NCBI GenBank assembly: GCA_021324575.1
Contig: JAJPIW010000058.1
Coordinates: 1-56,968 of the forward strand
DNA: 56,968 nt
Direction: 5' to 3'
Origin: Intrasporangiaceae bacterium
GTDB lineage: Bacteria; Actinomycetota; Actinomycetes; Actinomycetales; Dermatophilaceae
Position 1 is the first letter of the stretch. Each line of letters begins with the position of its first letter. The notes below the pieces were generated by a model, which did no database searches, was not told the origin of the DNA, and saw only the letters and a program-made list of their open reading frames with translations. This document shows, in pieces, positions 15,821-24,295 of the stretch. The position numbers and the translations under genes are program-made.

Positions 15821-17320
15821 ATGAGCACACCCACCCGGATCACCCACCTCATCGGCAGCACGCCCTGGGACGGGACCGCCGAGCGGACCAGCCCCGTCTT
15901 CAACCCTGCGACCGGCGAGCAGACAGGCGTCCTCGACCTTGCCTCCGCGGCCACCGTGGACGAGGTCGTCCGTGGTGCGCACGCCGCCTGGCAGCAGTGG
16001 GGCTCGATCTCGCTGACCAAGCGGACCCAGGTGCTCTTCGCCTTCCGTGAGCTGCTCAACGCGCGCAAGGAGGAGATCGCCGCACTCATCACCGCCGAGC
16101 ACGGCAAGGTGCTCTCCGACGCCCTCGGTGAGGTCACGCGCGGGCTCGAGGTCGTCGAGTTCGCCTGCGGCATACCGCACCTGCTCAAGGGCGGCTTCTC
16201 CGAGAACGTCTCGACCAAGGTCGACGTCTACTCCATCCGCCAGTCCCTCGGCGTCACGGCCATCATCAGCCCGTTCAACTTCCCGGCCATGGTGCCGATG
16301 TGGTTCGTGCCGATCGCGATCGCCTGCGGCAACGCCGTCGTCATCAAGCCCTCGGAGAAGGACCCGTCGGCGGTCAACGCCGTCGCCGCCCTGTGGGCCG
16401 AGGCCGGGCTGCCCGAGGGCGTCATGAACGTCGTGCACGGCGACAAGGAGGCCGTCGACGCGCTGCTCACCCACCCCCTCGTCAAGTCGGTGTCCTTCGT
16501 CGGCTCCACCCCGATCGCCCGCTACGTCTATGAGACCGGCACGGCCAACGGCAAGCGCGTCCAGGCCCTCGGCGGCGCGAAGAACCACATGCTCGTCCTG
16601 CCCGACGCCGACCTCGACCTGGCCGCGGACGCCGCCGTCAACGCCGGCTTCGGCTCGGCCGGCGAGCGCTGCATGGCGATCTCCGCCCTCGTCGCCGTCG
16701 AGCCGATCGCCGACGAGCTGGTCTCCAAGATCACCGACCGGATGGGCAAGCTGAAGACCGGTGACGGTACGCGCGACAGCGACATGGGTCCGCTCGTCAC
16801 CAAGGTGCACCGCGACAAGGTCGCGTCCTACCTCGACGCCGGGACCGAGGCCGGGGCGACGCTCGTCGTCGACGGCCGGGTCGCCGAGTTCGATGCCGAC
16901 GGTGAGGGCTTCTTCCTCGCCCCGACGCTCTTCGACAACGTGACACCGGAGATGTCGATCTACACCGACGAGATCTTCGGGCCGGTCCTGTCGGTGGTCC
17001 GGGCGAGCAGCTACGACGAGGGCCTCGCGCTCATCAACGCCAACCCGTACGGCAACGGCACGGCGATCTTCACCAACGACGGTGGGGCCGCGCGCCGCTT
17101 CCAGAACGAGGTCGAGGTCGGCATGGTCGGCATCAACGTGCCGATCCCGGTGCCGATGTCCTACTACTCGTTCGGCGGCTGGAAGAACAGCCTGTTCGGC
17201 GACACCCACGCCCACGGGATGGAGGGCGTCCACTTCTTCACCCGCGGCAAGGTCGTCACCTCGCGCTGGCTCGACCCGAGCCACGGCGGCCTCAACCTCG
17301 GCTTCCCGCAGAACGACTGA
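15821..17320 (+). CDS. mmsA: Methylmalonate-semialdehyde dehydrogenase (CoA-acylating)
   Basis: Also known as iolA. It converts malonate semialdehyde to acetyl-CoA, the last step of inositol breakdown, and methylmalonate semialdehyde to propionyl-CoA in valine breakdown. The 499-residue product has the aldehyde dehydrogenase fold: cofactor region ISPFNFPAMVPMWFVPIAIA, VSFVGSTPIARYVYE, catalytic Cys in GSAGERCMAISALV near residue 285, and TDEIFGPVLSVV. The MmsA subgroup lacks the general-base Glu of hydrolysing ALDHs. Ribosome binding site GGAAGG is clear. A putative Iol operator lies upstream. Confidence 0.93.
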   Translation: MSTPTRITHLIGSTPWDGTAERTSPVFNPATGEQTGVLDLASAATVDEVVRGAHAAWQQWGSISLTKRTQVLFAFRELLNARKEEIAALITAEHGKVLSDALGEVTRGLEVVEFACGIPHLLKGGFSENVSTKVDVYSIRQSLGVTAIISPFNFPAMVPMWFVPIAIACGNAVVIKPSEKDPSAVNAVAALWAEAGLPEGVMNVVHGDKEAVDALLTHPLVKSVSFVGSTPIARYVYETGTANGKRVQALGGAKNHMLVLPDADLDLAADAAVNAGFGSAGERCMAISALVAVEPIADELVSKITDRMGKLKTGDGTRDSDMGPLVTKVHRDKVASYLDAGTEAGATLVVDGRVAEFDADGEGFFLAPTLFDNVTPEMSIYTDEIFGPVLSVVRASSYDEGLALINANPYGNGTAIFTNDGGAARRFQNEVEVGMVGINVPIPVPMSYYSFGGWKNSLFGDTHAHGMEGVHFFTRGKVVTSRWLDPSHGGLNLGFPQND

Positions 17321-17354
17321 CCTGCTCCGCCCCCGGCCCCGCCCCGCCCCGCCC

Positions 17355-17456
17355 CGCCGATAAGTTATCGGGTCCTCGGACTATTGCGCTCCTCACCCGA
17401 GAAAGCTTCTCGGGTGAGCCGAGAAGTACCCCGAGAACCCGATAACTTATTCGGCG
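17355..17456. repeat. Nested-hairpin dispersed repeat, copy 1
   Basis: An outer stem pairs 17360-17379 (begins ATAAGTTATCGGGT) with 17431-17450 (CCGAGAACCC...), 20 pairs with one mismatch, extended by CCGCC against GGCGG. Inside, CTCACCCGAGAA (17392-17403) pairs perfectly with TTCTCGGGTGAG (17407-17418). The second copy at 39602-39690 shares both stems but differs in loop and linker. It lies between mmsA and the next rightward gene and may also act as a terminator. Confidence 0.75.
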
Positions 17457-17526
17457 GGGGGCGGGGCGGTCCGCGAGCGGTGACCACCCGGCATACGGCC
17501 GCCCCTATCGAGTGAGGACTCCCGCC

Positions 17527-18336
17527 ATGAGTGCTGACCTGGGCCGGTGCGGCCCGTTCACCCTGGCCGTCTCGAGCGAGATGGTGTTCCTCGACCTGCC
17601 CCCCGTCGAGCGGATCCGGCGGATCACCGCGCTCGGCTTCCAGTCCGAGATCTGGGACTGGTCCCGTCATGACCTCGACGCGCTCGTCGCGCTGCGCGAC
17701 GAAGGGGCCGTCTACTCCTCGATGACCGGCTACCTCCGCGGCGGGCTCGTCGAGCCGACCGCGGTCGCGGACCTGCTGGCGACCGCCGAGCAGTCCGTGG
17801 AGGTGGCCGAGCGGCTGGGCATCCCGCGGCTCAACCTGCACGGCACCGGCCTCGACGGCGACGGACTCCCCGTGGTCCCTGTGGAGACGGTGACCGGCCC
17901 GATGTGGCTGGCCGCGCGCGACACCCTGGCCCGGGTCGCCGACCTCGGCGAGCGGCACGGCGTCACCTTCGTCCTGGAGAACCTCAACCTGCCCGTCGAC
18001 CACCCGGGGGTCCCGTTCGCGCTCGCATCGGACTGTCTGGCCCTGGTCAGCGCCGTCGACCACCCGAACCTGCGAATGATGCTCGACCTCTACCACGCCC
18101 AGATCGGCGAGGGGAACCTGATCTCGTTGTGCCGCGGCGCATTGCCGTGGATCGGCGAGATCCAGGTCGCCGACGTACCCGGCCGGTGCGAGCCGGGCAC
18201 CGGCGAGATCGCGTATGCCGCGGTCGCCCGGGCGCTCGCGGACATGGGGTATGCCGGGACGATCGGGCTCGAGGCGTTCGCGTCGGGCGACTCCGAGATC
18301 GCCCTGGAACGCTTCCGCGACGCCTTCACCGTGTGA
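17527..18336 (+). CDS. Hydroxypyruvate isomerase-like TIM barrel
   Basis: Predicted sugar isomerase of 269 residues in the Hyi/IolI part of the xylose isomerase-like superfamily. Likely metal ligands are Glu in FVLENLNLPVDHPG, Asp and His in MMLDLYHAQIGEGNL, and Glu in TIGLEAFASG; the loop VADVPGRCEPGTGEI is typical for hydroxypyruvate isomerases. I chose the ATG at 17527, eight bases after GTGAGGA; a GTG at 17512 is possible. It stands between the structured repeat and a small convergent gene. It could isomerise keto-inositols (IolI role) or a C3 acid. Confidence 0.75.
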   Translation: MSADLGRCGPFTLAVSSEMVFLDLPPVERIRRITALGFQSEIWDWSRHDLDALVALRDEGAVYSSMTGYLRGGLVEPTAVADLLATAEQSVEVAERLGIPRLNLHGTGLDGDGLPVVPVETVTGPMWLAARDTLARVADLGERHGVTFVLENLNLPVDHPGVPFALASDCLALVSAVDHPNLRMMLDLYHAQIGEGNLISLCRGALPWIGEIQVADVPGRCEPGTGEIAYAAVARALADMGYAGTIGLEAFASGDSEIALERFRDAFTV

Positions 18337-18357
18337 ACGAGTAACGGCTCTCGGAGC

Positions 18358-18525
18358 TCACGAGCGCCTGGCGAACCTGAGGTAGAAGGCACCGAAGACC
18401 AGGACGACTCCGACGTTGGCCATCAGCCGCTCCCAGGAGTGGTTCCTGAAGAACAGCACGTCCATGCCGACCACGACGACGACCATGGCGAGCACGTACA
18501 GCACCACGACAACCTGCCTCGCCAT
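18358..18525 (-). CDS. Small membrane protein, 55 residues
   Basis: Too short for a usual ORF list. The product begins MARQVVVVLYVLAMVVVVVG, has a short polar loop MDVLFFRNHSWERL, then a second hydrophobic stretch ANVGVVLVFGAFYLRF, and ends with basic residues FARRS. Two membrane segments with a hairpin topology are likely. It starts about 97 bases after the end of the Gfo/Idh gene on the same strand and may be the last gene of that operon. I do not recognise the family. Confidence 0.6.
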   Translation of the reverse strand: MARQVVVVLYVLAMVVVVVGMDVLFFRNHSWERLMANVGVVLVFGAFYLRFARRS

Positions 18526-18621
18526 CGTTCGTTCCTACTCTCCTCCGCTGGGAAACCGCTGGGGCCGGACGGAGAGCGTCCGGCCGCGGCTCCCGGACCC
18601 TCGGCGCGCGCCGGCGACGCG

Positions 18622-19623
18622 TCAGGGGCGCAGCTCGCTGAGCCGGACCGGCCGGTGCTCGCGCAGGGACAGGGTCGCGGCCTCGGCGACCCAGCTCGCC
18701 TCGAGGCCGTCGCGGACCGTGCACGGCGACTCCGACCGGCCGGCCGCTACGTCGACAAAGGTGCCGAGCTCGATCCGGAACGCCTCGGCGAACCGGTCCA
18801 TGAAGAACGAGTGGGCCGGGCCGTGCGGGAAGCCGACCGACGGGTCGGCCGACCGCATCGGCAGTCCCTCGTCCAGCCCCGCGGCCACCGATCCTGCGGA
18901 GCCGTGCAGCTCCAGGCGCACGTCGTAGCCCTCGCCGTTGTAGCGGGTGTTCGACACGACGCCCACCGTGCCGTCGTCGAAGGTGAGCAGGGTGGACGCT
19001 GTCGACACGTCGTCGGCCGCCCCGAACATGGCGTCACCGCGTGGGTCCCCCACGGCATACACCTCGACGACCTCGCGCCCGGTGACCCACCGGACAGCGT
19101 CGAAGTCGTGGATGGCGCAGTCGCGGAAGATCCCTCCGGAGCCGGCGACGTATGCCGCGGGCGGCGGTGCCGGGTCCATCGTCGTCGAGCGCACGGTCGT
19201 CAGCCAGCCGAGCGATCCGTCGTCGAGGGCGGCCTTCGCGGCGACGAAGGCCGGGTCGAAGCGCCGTGGGAACCCGACCTGCACCGGGACGCCGGACCGA
19301 GCCACCAGCTCGACGAGATCCGTTGCGGCAGAGGGGTTCTCGGAGACCGGCTTCTCGCAGAACGTCGGTATGCCGGCCGCCACTGCCGCGCGGAGCAGGT
19401 CCAGGTGCGTGGGTGTCGAGGAGGCGATGACGACCGCGTCCGGCCGGCTGGCGAGGAGCGTGGCAGCGTCGGCGACCTGCTCCGCGGCATACCTCTCCGC
19501 GACGGCGCTCGCCGCCGCGGGAAAGGCGTCGGTGACCACGAGGGACGTCACCGACCCGAGCGCGGAGAGAGTGCTCGCGTGGAAGGCGCCGATCCGGCCA
19601 GCACCGATGAGTCCGATCCGCAT
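18622..19623 (-). CDS. Gfo/Idh/MocA oxidoreductase, inositol 2-dehydrogenase-like
   Basis: Predicted NAD(P)-dependent sugar or polyol dehydrogenase, 333 residues. It opens MRIGLIGAGRIGAFHASTLS, has FCEKPVSENP near residue 96, and IFRDCAIHDFDAVRWVTG in the active site. It is clearly the closest relative of the iolG gene at 14719-15726. It ends the leftward LacI-linked operon with the isomerase at 19721 and the dehydrogenase at 20776. A different inositol stereoisomer or a related polyol is a reasonable guess. Confidence 0.8.
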   Translation of the reverse strand: MRIGLIGAGRIGAFHASTLSALGSVTSLVVTDAFPAAASAVAERYAAEQVADAATLLASRPDAVVIASSTPTHLDLLRAAVAAGIPTFCEKPVSENPSAATDLVELVARSGVPVQVGFPRRFDPAFVAAKAALDDGSLGWLTTVRSTTMDPAPPPAAYVAGSGGIFRDCAIHDFDAVRWVTGREVVEVYAVGDPRGDAMFGAADDVSTASTLLTFDDGTVGVVSNTRYNGEGYDVRLELHGSAGSVAAGLDEGLPMRSADPSVGFPHGPAHSFFMDRFAEAFRIELGTFVDVAAGRSESPCTVRDGLEASWVAEAATLSLREHRPVRLSELRP

Positions 19624-19720
19624 GGTGCGCTCCTTGGGTGTCAGGGGGTTGGGGTGGAGAGTAAGGGTGAGGAGGGCCGCGACGGGAGGCCGGCCGCGGC
19701 ATACGCAGCGTCGTCGGCGC

Positions 19721-20704
19721 TCAGAGAGCTGCCTCGGCCGCGAGCATGTTCTGCGCGGCGAACCGGAGCCCCGCGAGCTGGTCGAGCTCGGCGTCCTCGT
19801 GCTCGATGTTGCACGGGATCTCGGGGTCGATCGCCTGGAGGGCGCGCAGGAACTCGGTCCAGAAGGGCACGTCGTGGCCCTTCCCGATCGCGACGAAGTC
19901 CCACGAGGGGCTGCTCGGCCACCCGGCCAACGACGTGCCGCCGCCCATCGCCAGGTACCCCGGCTCCCCGGGAGCGATCCGGGTGAACCGGTCGTCGAGG
20001 ACGCCGTTGACCTTGGCGGCCGCGTTGATCCGGGTGTCCTTGGCCGCCGAGCAGTAGACGAGTGAGCCGAGGTCCTTCAGCGCGAGGACGGGGTCGATGC
20101 CCTGCCAGAACAGGTGGCTGGGGTCCATCTCGGCGCCGACGTGGGTGGCCTCGATCTGCTCGGCGAGCCGGTGCATCGTGGAGGGGTTGAAGACGATGTT
20201 GCCCGGGTGCATCTCGATGGCGACCTTGACGTCCGCGTCGGCCGCGCGCGCCTGGATGTCCTTCCAGAACGGGACGGCCACCTCCCACTGGTGGTCGCGC
20301 ACGTCGAGGAACGGGCTCCACCAAGGGAGCGGGTTCCACGCTGGCACAGTGGAGCTCGCGTCGACGCCAGGGCTGCCCGACATCGTGACGACCCGCTTGA
20401 CGCCGAGCAGCGCGGCCAGCGCGATCGAGTCCTTGAGGTCCTGTGCGTGCGGGAACCCCTCGCGCGGGTAGAGCGGGTTGCCGTTGCAGTTGAGGGCGGT
20501 GAGGGTCAGGCCGCGGGAGGAGAACTCGCCGAGGTACTGCTCACGGGCATCGATGCTCGTCCGCACCTCGGCCGGCAGGTGGATCGGGGGGAGGAAGCCG
20601 CCGGAGTTGATCTCGACGCTGTTCAGGCCGAGCCCGGCCAGGAGGTCGAGAGCCTCGGTGAGCGGCTTGTCGGCGAGGCAGGCGTTGTAGGCGCCGATGA
20701 ACAT
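19721..20704 (-). CDS. Sugar phosphate isomerase/epimerase, TIM barrel
   Basis: Predicted metal-dependent TIM barrel of 327 residues. Landmarks are MFIGAYNACLADKPL, LNSVEINSGGFLPP, TLTALNCNGNPLYP, probable metal ligands in VAIEMHPGNIVFN, GAEMDPSHLFWQG and the final CNIEHEDAE. I chose the ATG at 20704, which has AAGGGA upstream; the ATG at 20770 would add 22 residues without a good site. It lies between two Gfo/Idh genes, an arrangement typical of operons that oxidise a sugar carbon, epimerise or eliminate, and reduce it again. Substrate is unknown. Confidence 0.78.
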   Translation of the reverse strand: MFIGAYNACLADKPLTEALDLLAGLGLNSVEINSGGFLPPIHLPAEVRTSIDAREQYLGEFSSRGLTLTALNCNGNPLYPREGFPHAQDLKDSIALAALLGVKRVVTMSGSPGVDASSTVPAWNPLPWWSPFLDVRDHQWEVAVPFWKDIQARAADADVKVAIEMHPGNIVFNPSTMHRLAEQIEATHVGAEMDPSHLFWQGIDPVLALKDLGSLVYCSAAKDTRINAAAKVNGVLDDRFTRIAPGEPGYLAMGGGTSLAGWPSSPSWDFVAIGKGHDVPFWTEFLRALQAIDPEIPCNIEHEDAELDQLAGLRFAAQNMLAAEAAL

Positions 20705-20775
20705 GGCGGTTCCCTTCGGAGTGGTTACGGTCGGAGGAGAGGCGTATGCCGTGAGCTGGGCGACCGGCATACGGC

Positions 20776-21969
20776 TCAGTGACCGGGGTGCTCGGGAAGG
20801 GTCACGGTGGCGCCGCCGGCAGCTGCCGAGCGGGCGACGGCGTCGATGATCTGCAGGTCCCGCAGGCCGTCCGCGAACGGCGCCACCGGCGGCAGGCCCT
20901 CGATCCCGGCGACCTGCTCGAGGAAGGCCCGGGCCTGGTAGCCGAAGAGGTCGCTCACGCCGTAGGAGCAGCCGGGGAAGTCCATCGGCAGGCCGCCACG
21001 GATGTAGGGGTGTGCGGGCCCGGCGAGCACGGTGCGTGAGCCGTCGTAGCCGTCACCGACCAGGTCGCTGAGCACCGAGAACTCGGCGGGCCGGTCCATG
21101 TCCCAGCGCACCGATCCCCGCTGGGCCATGATGTCGAAGGCGAGGGAGTTGGCCAGGCCGGGGGCGACCCGCGACGCCGAGAAGGTGCCGACCGCGCCGG
21201 AGGCGAACGAGGCGGTGAACGTTGCCACGTCGTCGTTCTCGACGGGGTGGACGACGTCACTCAGCTCGGCCCGCGCATGGCCGTAGGTGGTGCCGAGAGC
21301 CTCGGCCCGCTCTGTGACCATCGTCGCGAAGGCGGCTCCACCGACCGACACCACCGGCCCGCAGAGGAACTCGCTGAGGTCGATGAGGTGGCTGCCGATG
21401 TCGGCCAGCGCCCCGGTGCCGGGGCCGCCCTGGTAGCGCCAGGACATGGGGGTCAGCGGCGAGGCGGCGTAGTCGCACCAGTAGCGGCCGTTGAAGTGCG
21501 AGACGGCGCCGAGCCGCTCGGCGAGCAGCTCCTTGGTGGCCGCGACGGCGGGCTGACGACGGTAGACGAAGCCGGTGCCGGTCACCTGGCCGGGGTGAGC
21601 GGCAGCCGCGGCGACCATGGCCTCGGCGTCGGCCATGGAGTTGGCCAGCGGCTTCTCGCAGAGGACGTGCTTGCCGGCGGCGAGGAGCGCCTCGACGACC
21701 TCGCGGTGCAGGTGGTTGGCGACGACGACGCTCACGACGTCGACGGTGTCGTCGTCGAGCAGCTCGTGCCAGTCGGTGCCGGCCCGGTCGTAGCCGTAGC
21801 GGGTCGCCGCGTCCTGGGCGACCGCCTCGTTGGCGTCGACGACCGCGACGTAGCGGATCGGCGGCAGCGGCGGGTCGAAGAGCGTCGGGGCCGTGCGATA
21901 GCCGGCGCAGTGTGCGCGGCCGGCCATGCCGGCGCCGATGACGGCGACCCCGATGGACGGTCTGGTCAT
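20776..21969 (-). CDS. Gfo/Idh/MocA family oxidoreductase
   Basis: Predicted NAD(P)-dependent dehydrogenase, 397 residues. The Rossmann motif is GVAVIGAGMAGRAHCAGY; the family motif is LCEKPLANSMADAE near residue 125; GTGALADIGSHLIDL carries the likely catalytic His. It is longer than the iolG-type proteins and belongs to another subgroup. It is the first gene of the leftward operon and is divergent from the LacI gene; a 12-base palindrome (22008-22019) lies just upstream. Confidence 0.82.
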   Translation of the reverse strand: MTRPSIGVAVIGAGMAGRAHCAGYRTAPTLFDPPLPPIRYVAVVDANEAVAQDAATRYGYDRAGTDWHELLDDDTVDVVSVVVANHLHREVVEALLAAGKHVLCEKPLANSMADAEAMVAAAAAHPGQVTGTGFVYRRQPAVAATKELLAERLGAVSHFNGRYWCDYAASPLTPMSWRYQGGPGTGALADIGSHLIDLSEFLCGPVVSVGGAAFATMVTERAEALGTTYGHARAELSDVVHPVENDDVATFTASFASGAVGTFSASRVAPGLANSLAFDIMAQRGSVRWDMDRPAEFSVLSDLVGDGYDGSRTVLAGPAHPYIRGGLPMDFPGCSYGVSDLFGYQARAFLEQVAGIEGLPPVAPFADGLRDLQIIDAVARSAAAGGATVTLPEHPGH

Positions 21970-22007
21970 GGGTGGGTCCTCCCGGCGACGGTGGCGGGCG
22001 CGTGATA

Positions 22008-22069
22008 TAAAGCGCTTTAAGGGAATGCTTCACCACGGATGACGCCGCTGTCAAGTCTTTGTCCGGACA
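22008..22069. promoter_or_regulatory. LacI-type operator region between divergent genes
   Basis: TAAAGCGCTTTA (22008-22019) is a perfect 12-base palindrome with a central CG, the form usually bound by LacI-family proteins. A second palindrome, TGTCCGGACA (22060-22069), lies in TTTGTCCGGACATTCTGTCAT; nearly the same string occurs before the next gene at 23113-23134. The sites lie between the leftward dehydrogenase operon and the LacI gene. Confidence 0.6.
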
Positions 22070-22097
22070 TTCTGTCATCGGCGGAAGGGAGCCTCGT

Positions 22098-23123
22098 ATG
22101 CCGGTCCGCGCTCGCCTCGTCGACGTCGCCGCGCGCGCCGCCGTCTCCACCGCCACCGCCTCCCTGGTCCTGCGCGGCCGAGCTGGCCCGAGCGCTGCGG
22201 CCCGCGAGCGTGTGCAGGCCGCGGCCGCCGAGCTTGGCTACCGTCCCGACCGAGCCGCGAGCGTCCTTGCTAGACACCGGAGCCGGCTGCTCGGCGTGGT
22301 TCTCGACGTGACGAACCCCTTCCAGGCCGAGCTGGCGGCCAACCTGGACACCGAGGCAGCCTCCCGGGACCTGGACATCGTGCTGGCGCCGGTGACCTCG
22401 CGCCGCGACGAGGCCGCCGCCGCCGAGACGCTCGTCGACTTCCGCTGTGAGGCACTGGTCCTCATCGGCCCGGAGCTGTCCGGGGCCCGGATCGCCGTAC
22501 TGGCGACCGCTGTCCCCACCGTGGTCATCGGCCGGGCGGGCACCGGTGGCGCCTTGGGGGTCCACGTCGACGACGCCGCCGGGGTGGGCGCCGCGGTGCG
22601 GCACCTCCTGGCCCTGGGGCACGAGCGGATCGGCTACGTCGACGGGCCCCGCGGGGTCATCGCCACGACCCGTCGGCGCGGCTACCTGCAGGCGATGCGG
22701 CGGGGTGGGTTTGCCGGAGCTGCGCTCGTGCTGCCCGGCGGCAACACCGAGGAGGCGGGCCTGGTCGCCGGCCGGTCGCTGGTGCAGCAGCCGCCTGACG
22801 AGCGCCCCACCGCCGTCGTCGCGTTCAACGACCGGTGCGCGATCGGCATCCGCGAGTCCGTGCTGCGTGCTGGTCTCCGGCTGCCGGACGAGCTGTCCAT
22901 CGTCGGCTACGACGACAGCCCGCCGGCCAGGATGGCCACCGTCGACCTCACCTCGGTGAGCCAGGACCCCACGGCGCTGGCCGCCGCGGCGGTCGCCTCC
23001 GCGTGGTCGTTGCTCGAGGGCGGCCCGGCACCGCGGGATGTTGTGGTCGCACCGCGTCTGGTGACTCGTGGCTCCACGGCGCCGCCACGCCCCGGTCAGT
23101 CCGAAGCCCTTCCTTTGTCCTGA
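22098..23123 (+). CDS. LacI-family transcriptional regulator
   Basis: Sugar-responsive regulator, 341 residues. The helix-turn-helix is ARLVDVAARAAVSTATASLV with the hinge ELGYRPDRAASVLA. The effector domain shows LLGVVLDVTNPFQAEL, HVDDAAGVGAAVRHLLALGH, AVVAFNDRCAIGI and LSIVGYDDSPPARM. The ATG at 22098 has GGAAGGGA upstream; a TTG 39 bases earlier is unlikely. A CGGCATAC-type motif overlaps the start codon. It is divergent from the operon 18622-21969 and is followed by another dehydrogenase gene after 22 bases. Confidence 0.9.
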   Translation: MPVRARLVDVAARAAVSTATASLVLRGRAGPSAAARERVQAAAAELGYRPDRAASVLARHRSRLLGVVLDVTNPFQAELAANLDTEAASRDLDIVLAPVTSRRDEAAAAETLVDFRCEALVLIGPELSGARIAVLATAVPTVVIGRAGTGGALGVHVDDAAGVGAAVRHLLALGHERIGYVDGPRGVIATTRRRGYLQAMRRGGFAGAALVLPGGNTEEAGLVAGRSLVQQPPDERPTAVVAFNDRCAIGIRESVLRAGLRLPDELSIVGYDDSPPARMATVDLTSVSQDPTALAAAAVASAWSLLEGGPAPRDVVVAPRLVTRGSTAPPRPGQSEALPLS

Positions 23124-23134
23124 CATTCGTCATT
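23113..23134 (+). promoter_or_regulatory. Second copy of the TTTGTCC-GACATTC-GTCAT element
   Basis: CTTTGTCCTGACATTCGTCAT here differs by little from CTTTGTCCGGACATTCTGTCAT at 22057-22078. It overlaps the LacI stop codon and lies just before the dehydrogenase at 23146. Two similar strings before two genes of one cluster suggest a shared control site, possibly with a leaderless or short-leader promoter. Confidence 0.45.
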
Positions 23135-23145
23135 AGCATCAGCGC

Positions 23146-24201
23146 ATGGCTCTCACGGCGCTCCCCACGCCCCGCACCCCGGACTCGATGGATGCCCCGC
23201 CACTGCGCTGGGGGATCCTCGGGACTGGCTGGATCGCCGACCAGTTCGTCGGCTCGCTGCGCCGCCACACCAGGCAGGTCATCCAGGCGGTGGGCTCCCG
23301 CTCGGCCGAGTCGGCCGGCGCGGCCGCTGCCCGCTGGGGTGCGCTGACGGCATACGGCTCGTATGCCGCGCTCGTCGTCGACCCGGCCGTCGACATCGTC
23401 TACGTCGCGACCCCGCACAACTTCCACCTGCCGCACGCGCTGCTCGCCATCGACGCCGGCAAGCACGTTCTCGTCGAGAAGCCGGTCGGGCTCAGTGCCG
23501 CGGAGGCGCGGGCCATCCACGGCGCCGCGACGGCGCAGGGCGTCTTCGCCATGGAGGCGATGTGGACCCTGTTCCTCCCCAAGTACGACGTCATCCGGCA
23601 GCTGTTGGCAGACGGCGCGCTCGGCACCATCCACTCCGCTTCCGCGGACATGGGTGAGCGCTTCGGTCCCGAGCACCGGATCATGCGGGCCGACCTCGCC
23701 GGCGGACCGATGCTGGACCTGGGCACCTACCCGGCGACCTTCGTGACATGGGTGCTCGGCGCCGGTCTGGAGGTGGCAGGTGCCGTCGGGACGCCGGCGC
23801 CGACTGGGCTCAACGGCCAGTTCGCGTCGGTGCTGAGCGGGGGTGCCGATGCCGTGGCGACTATCTCGGCGTCGATCCTCGACGAGTCACCGACTGTCGC
23901 GGTCGTCGGCGGGACAGAGGGGACGCTCTGGGTGGAGCGCAGCTTCTACCGGCCGGGGCCGTTCACGGTCGTCCCGGCCGAGGGGACGGAGCTGCGCTGG
24001 CAGGAGGAACCCGTCGCCCACGACGCCCTGCACTTCGAGGCTGCCGAGGTGGCCCGCCGGATCTCCGCGGGGGAGACGGGCTCCCCACTGCGCCCGTTCA
24101 CCGACACCATCGGCACGCTGGCGGTCATGGACGCGATCCGTGCCGAGCTGGGCACCGAGTTCGGCGAAGCGCTGGCCGCCCGCGAGGCTGCCGGCGGCTG
24201 A
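23146..24201 (+). CDS. Gfo/Idh/MocA oxidoreductase, dihydrodiol dehydrogenase-like
   Basis: Predicted NAD(P)-dependent dehydrogenase, 351 residues. The Rossmann motif is LRWGILGTGWIADQFV, preceded by about 20 extra residues, so the true start may be the ATG at 23188. The family motif is VLVEKPVGLS near residue 120, and EAMWTLFLPKY plus GGPMLDLGTYPATFVTWVLG place it in the subgroup of dimeric dihydrodiol / glucose-fructose oxidoreductase-like proteins. It follows the LacI gene and ends at a hairpin terminator. Substrate is unknown. Confidence 0.82.
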   Translation: MALTALPTPRTPDSMDAPPLRWGILGTGWIADQFVGSLRRHTRQVIQAVGSRSAESAGAAAARWGALTAYGSYAALVVDPAVDIVYVATPHNFHLPHALLAIDAGKHVLVEKPVGLSAAEARAIHGAATAQGVFAMEAMWTLFLPKYDVIRQLLADGALGTIHSASADMGERFGPEHRIMRADLAGGPMLDLGTYPATFVTWVLGAGLEVAGAVGTPAPTGLNGQFASVLSGGADAVATISASILDESPTVAVVGGTEGTLWVERSFYRPGPFTVVPAEGTELRWQEEPVAHDALHFEAAEVARRISAGETGSPLRPFTDTIGTLAVMDAIRAELGTEFGEALAAREAAGG

Positions 24202-24209
24202 GCTGCCGC

Positions 24210-24244
24210 GCAGCCCCTCCGCCCGTGTGGGCGAAGGAGGCTGC
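24210..24244. terminator. Hairpin terminator between convergent genes
   Basis: GCAGCCCCTCCGCCC pairs with GGGCGAAGGAGGCTGC around GTGT, with a small bulge. It lies 8 bases after the Gfo/Idh gene and before the converging transporter remnant, and can stop both. A CGGCATAC motif follows directly at 24246. Confidence 0.65.
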
Positions 24245-24295
24245 ACGGCATACGATCCCGCCCGCGCCGGTGGCCCGGCGCAGGGGGACTCGGTG

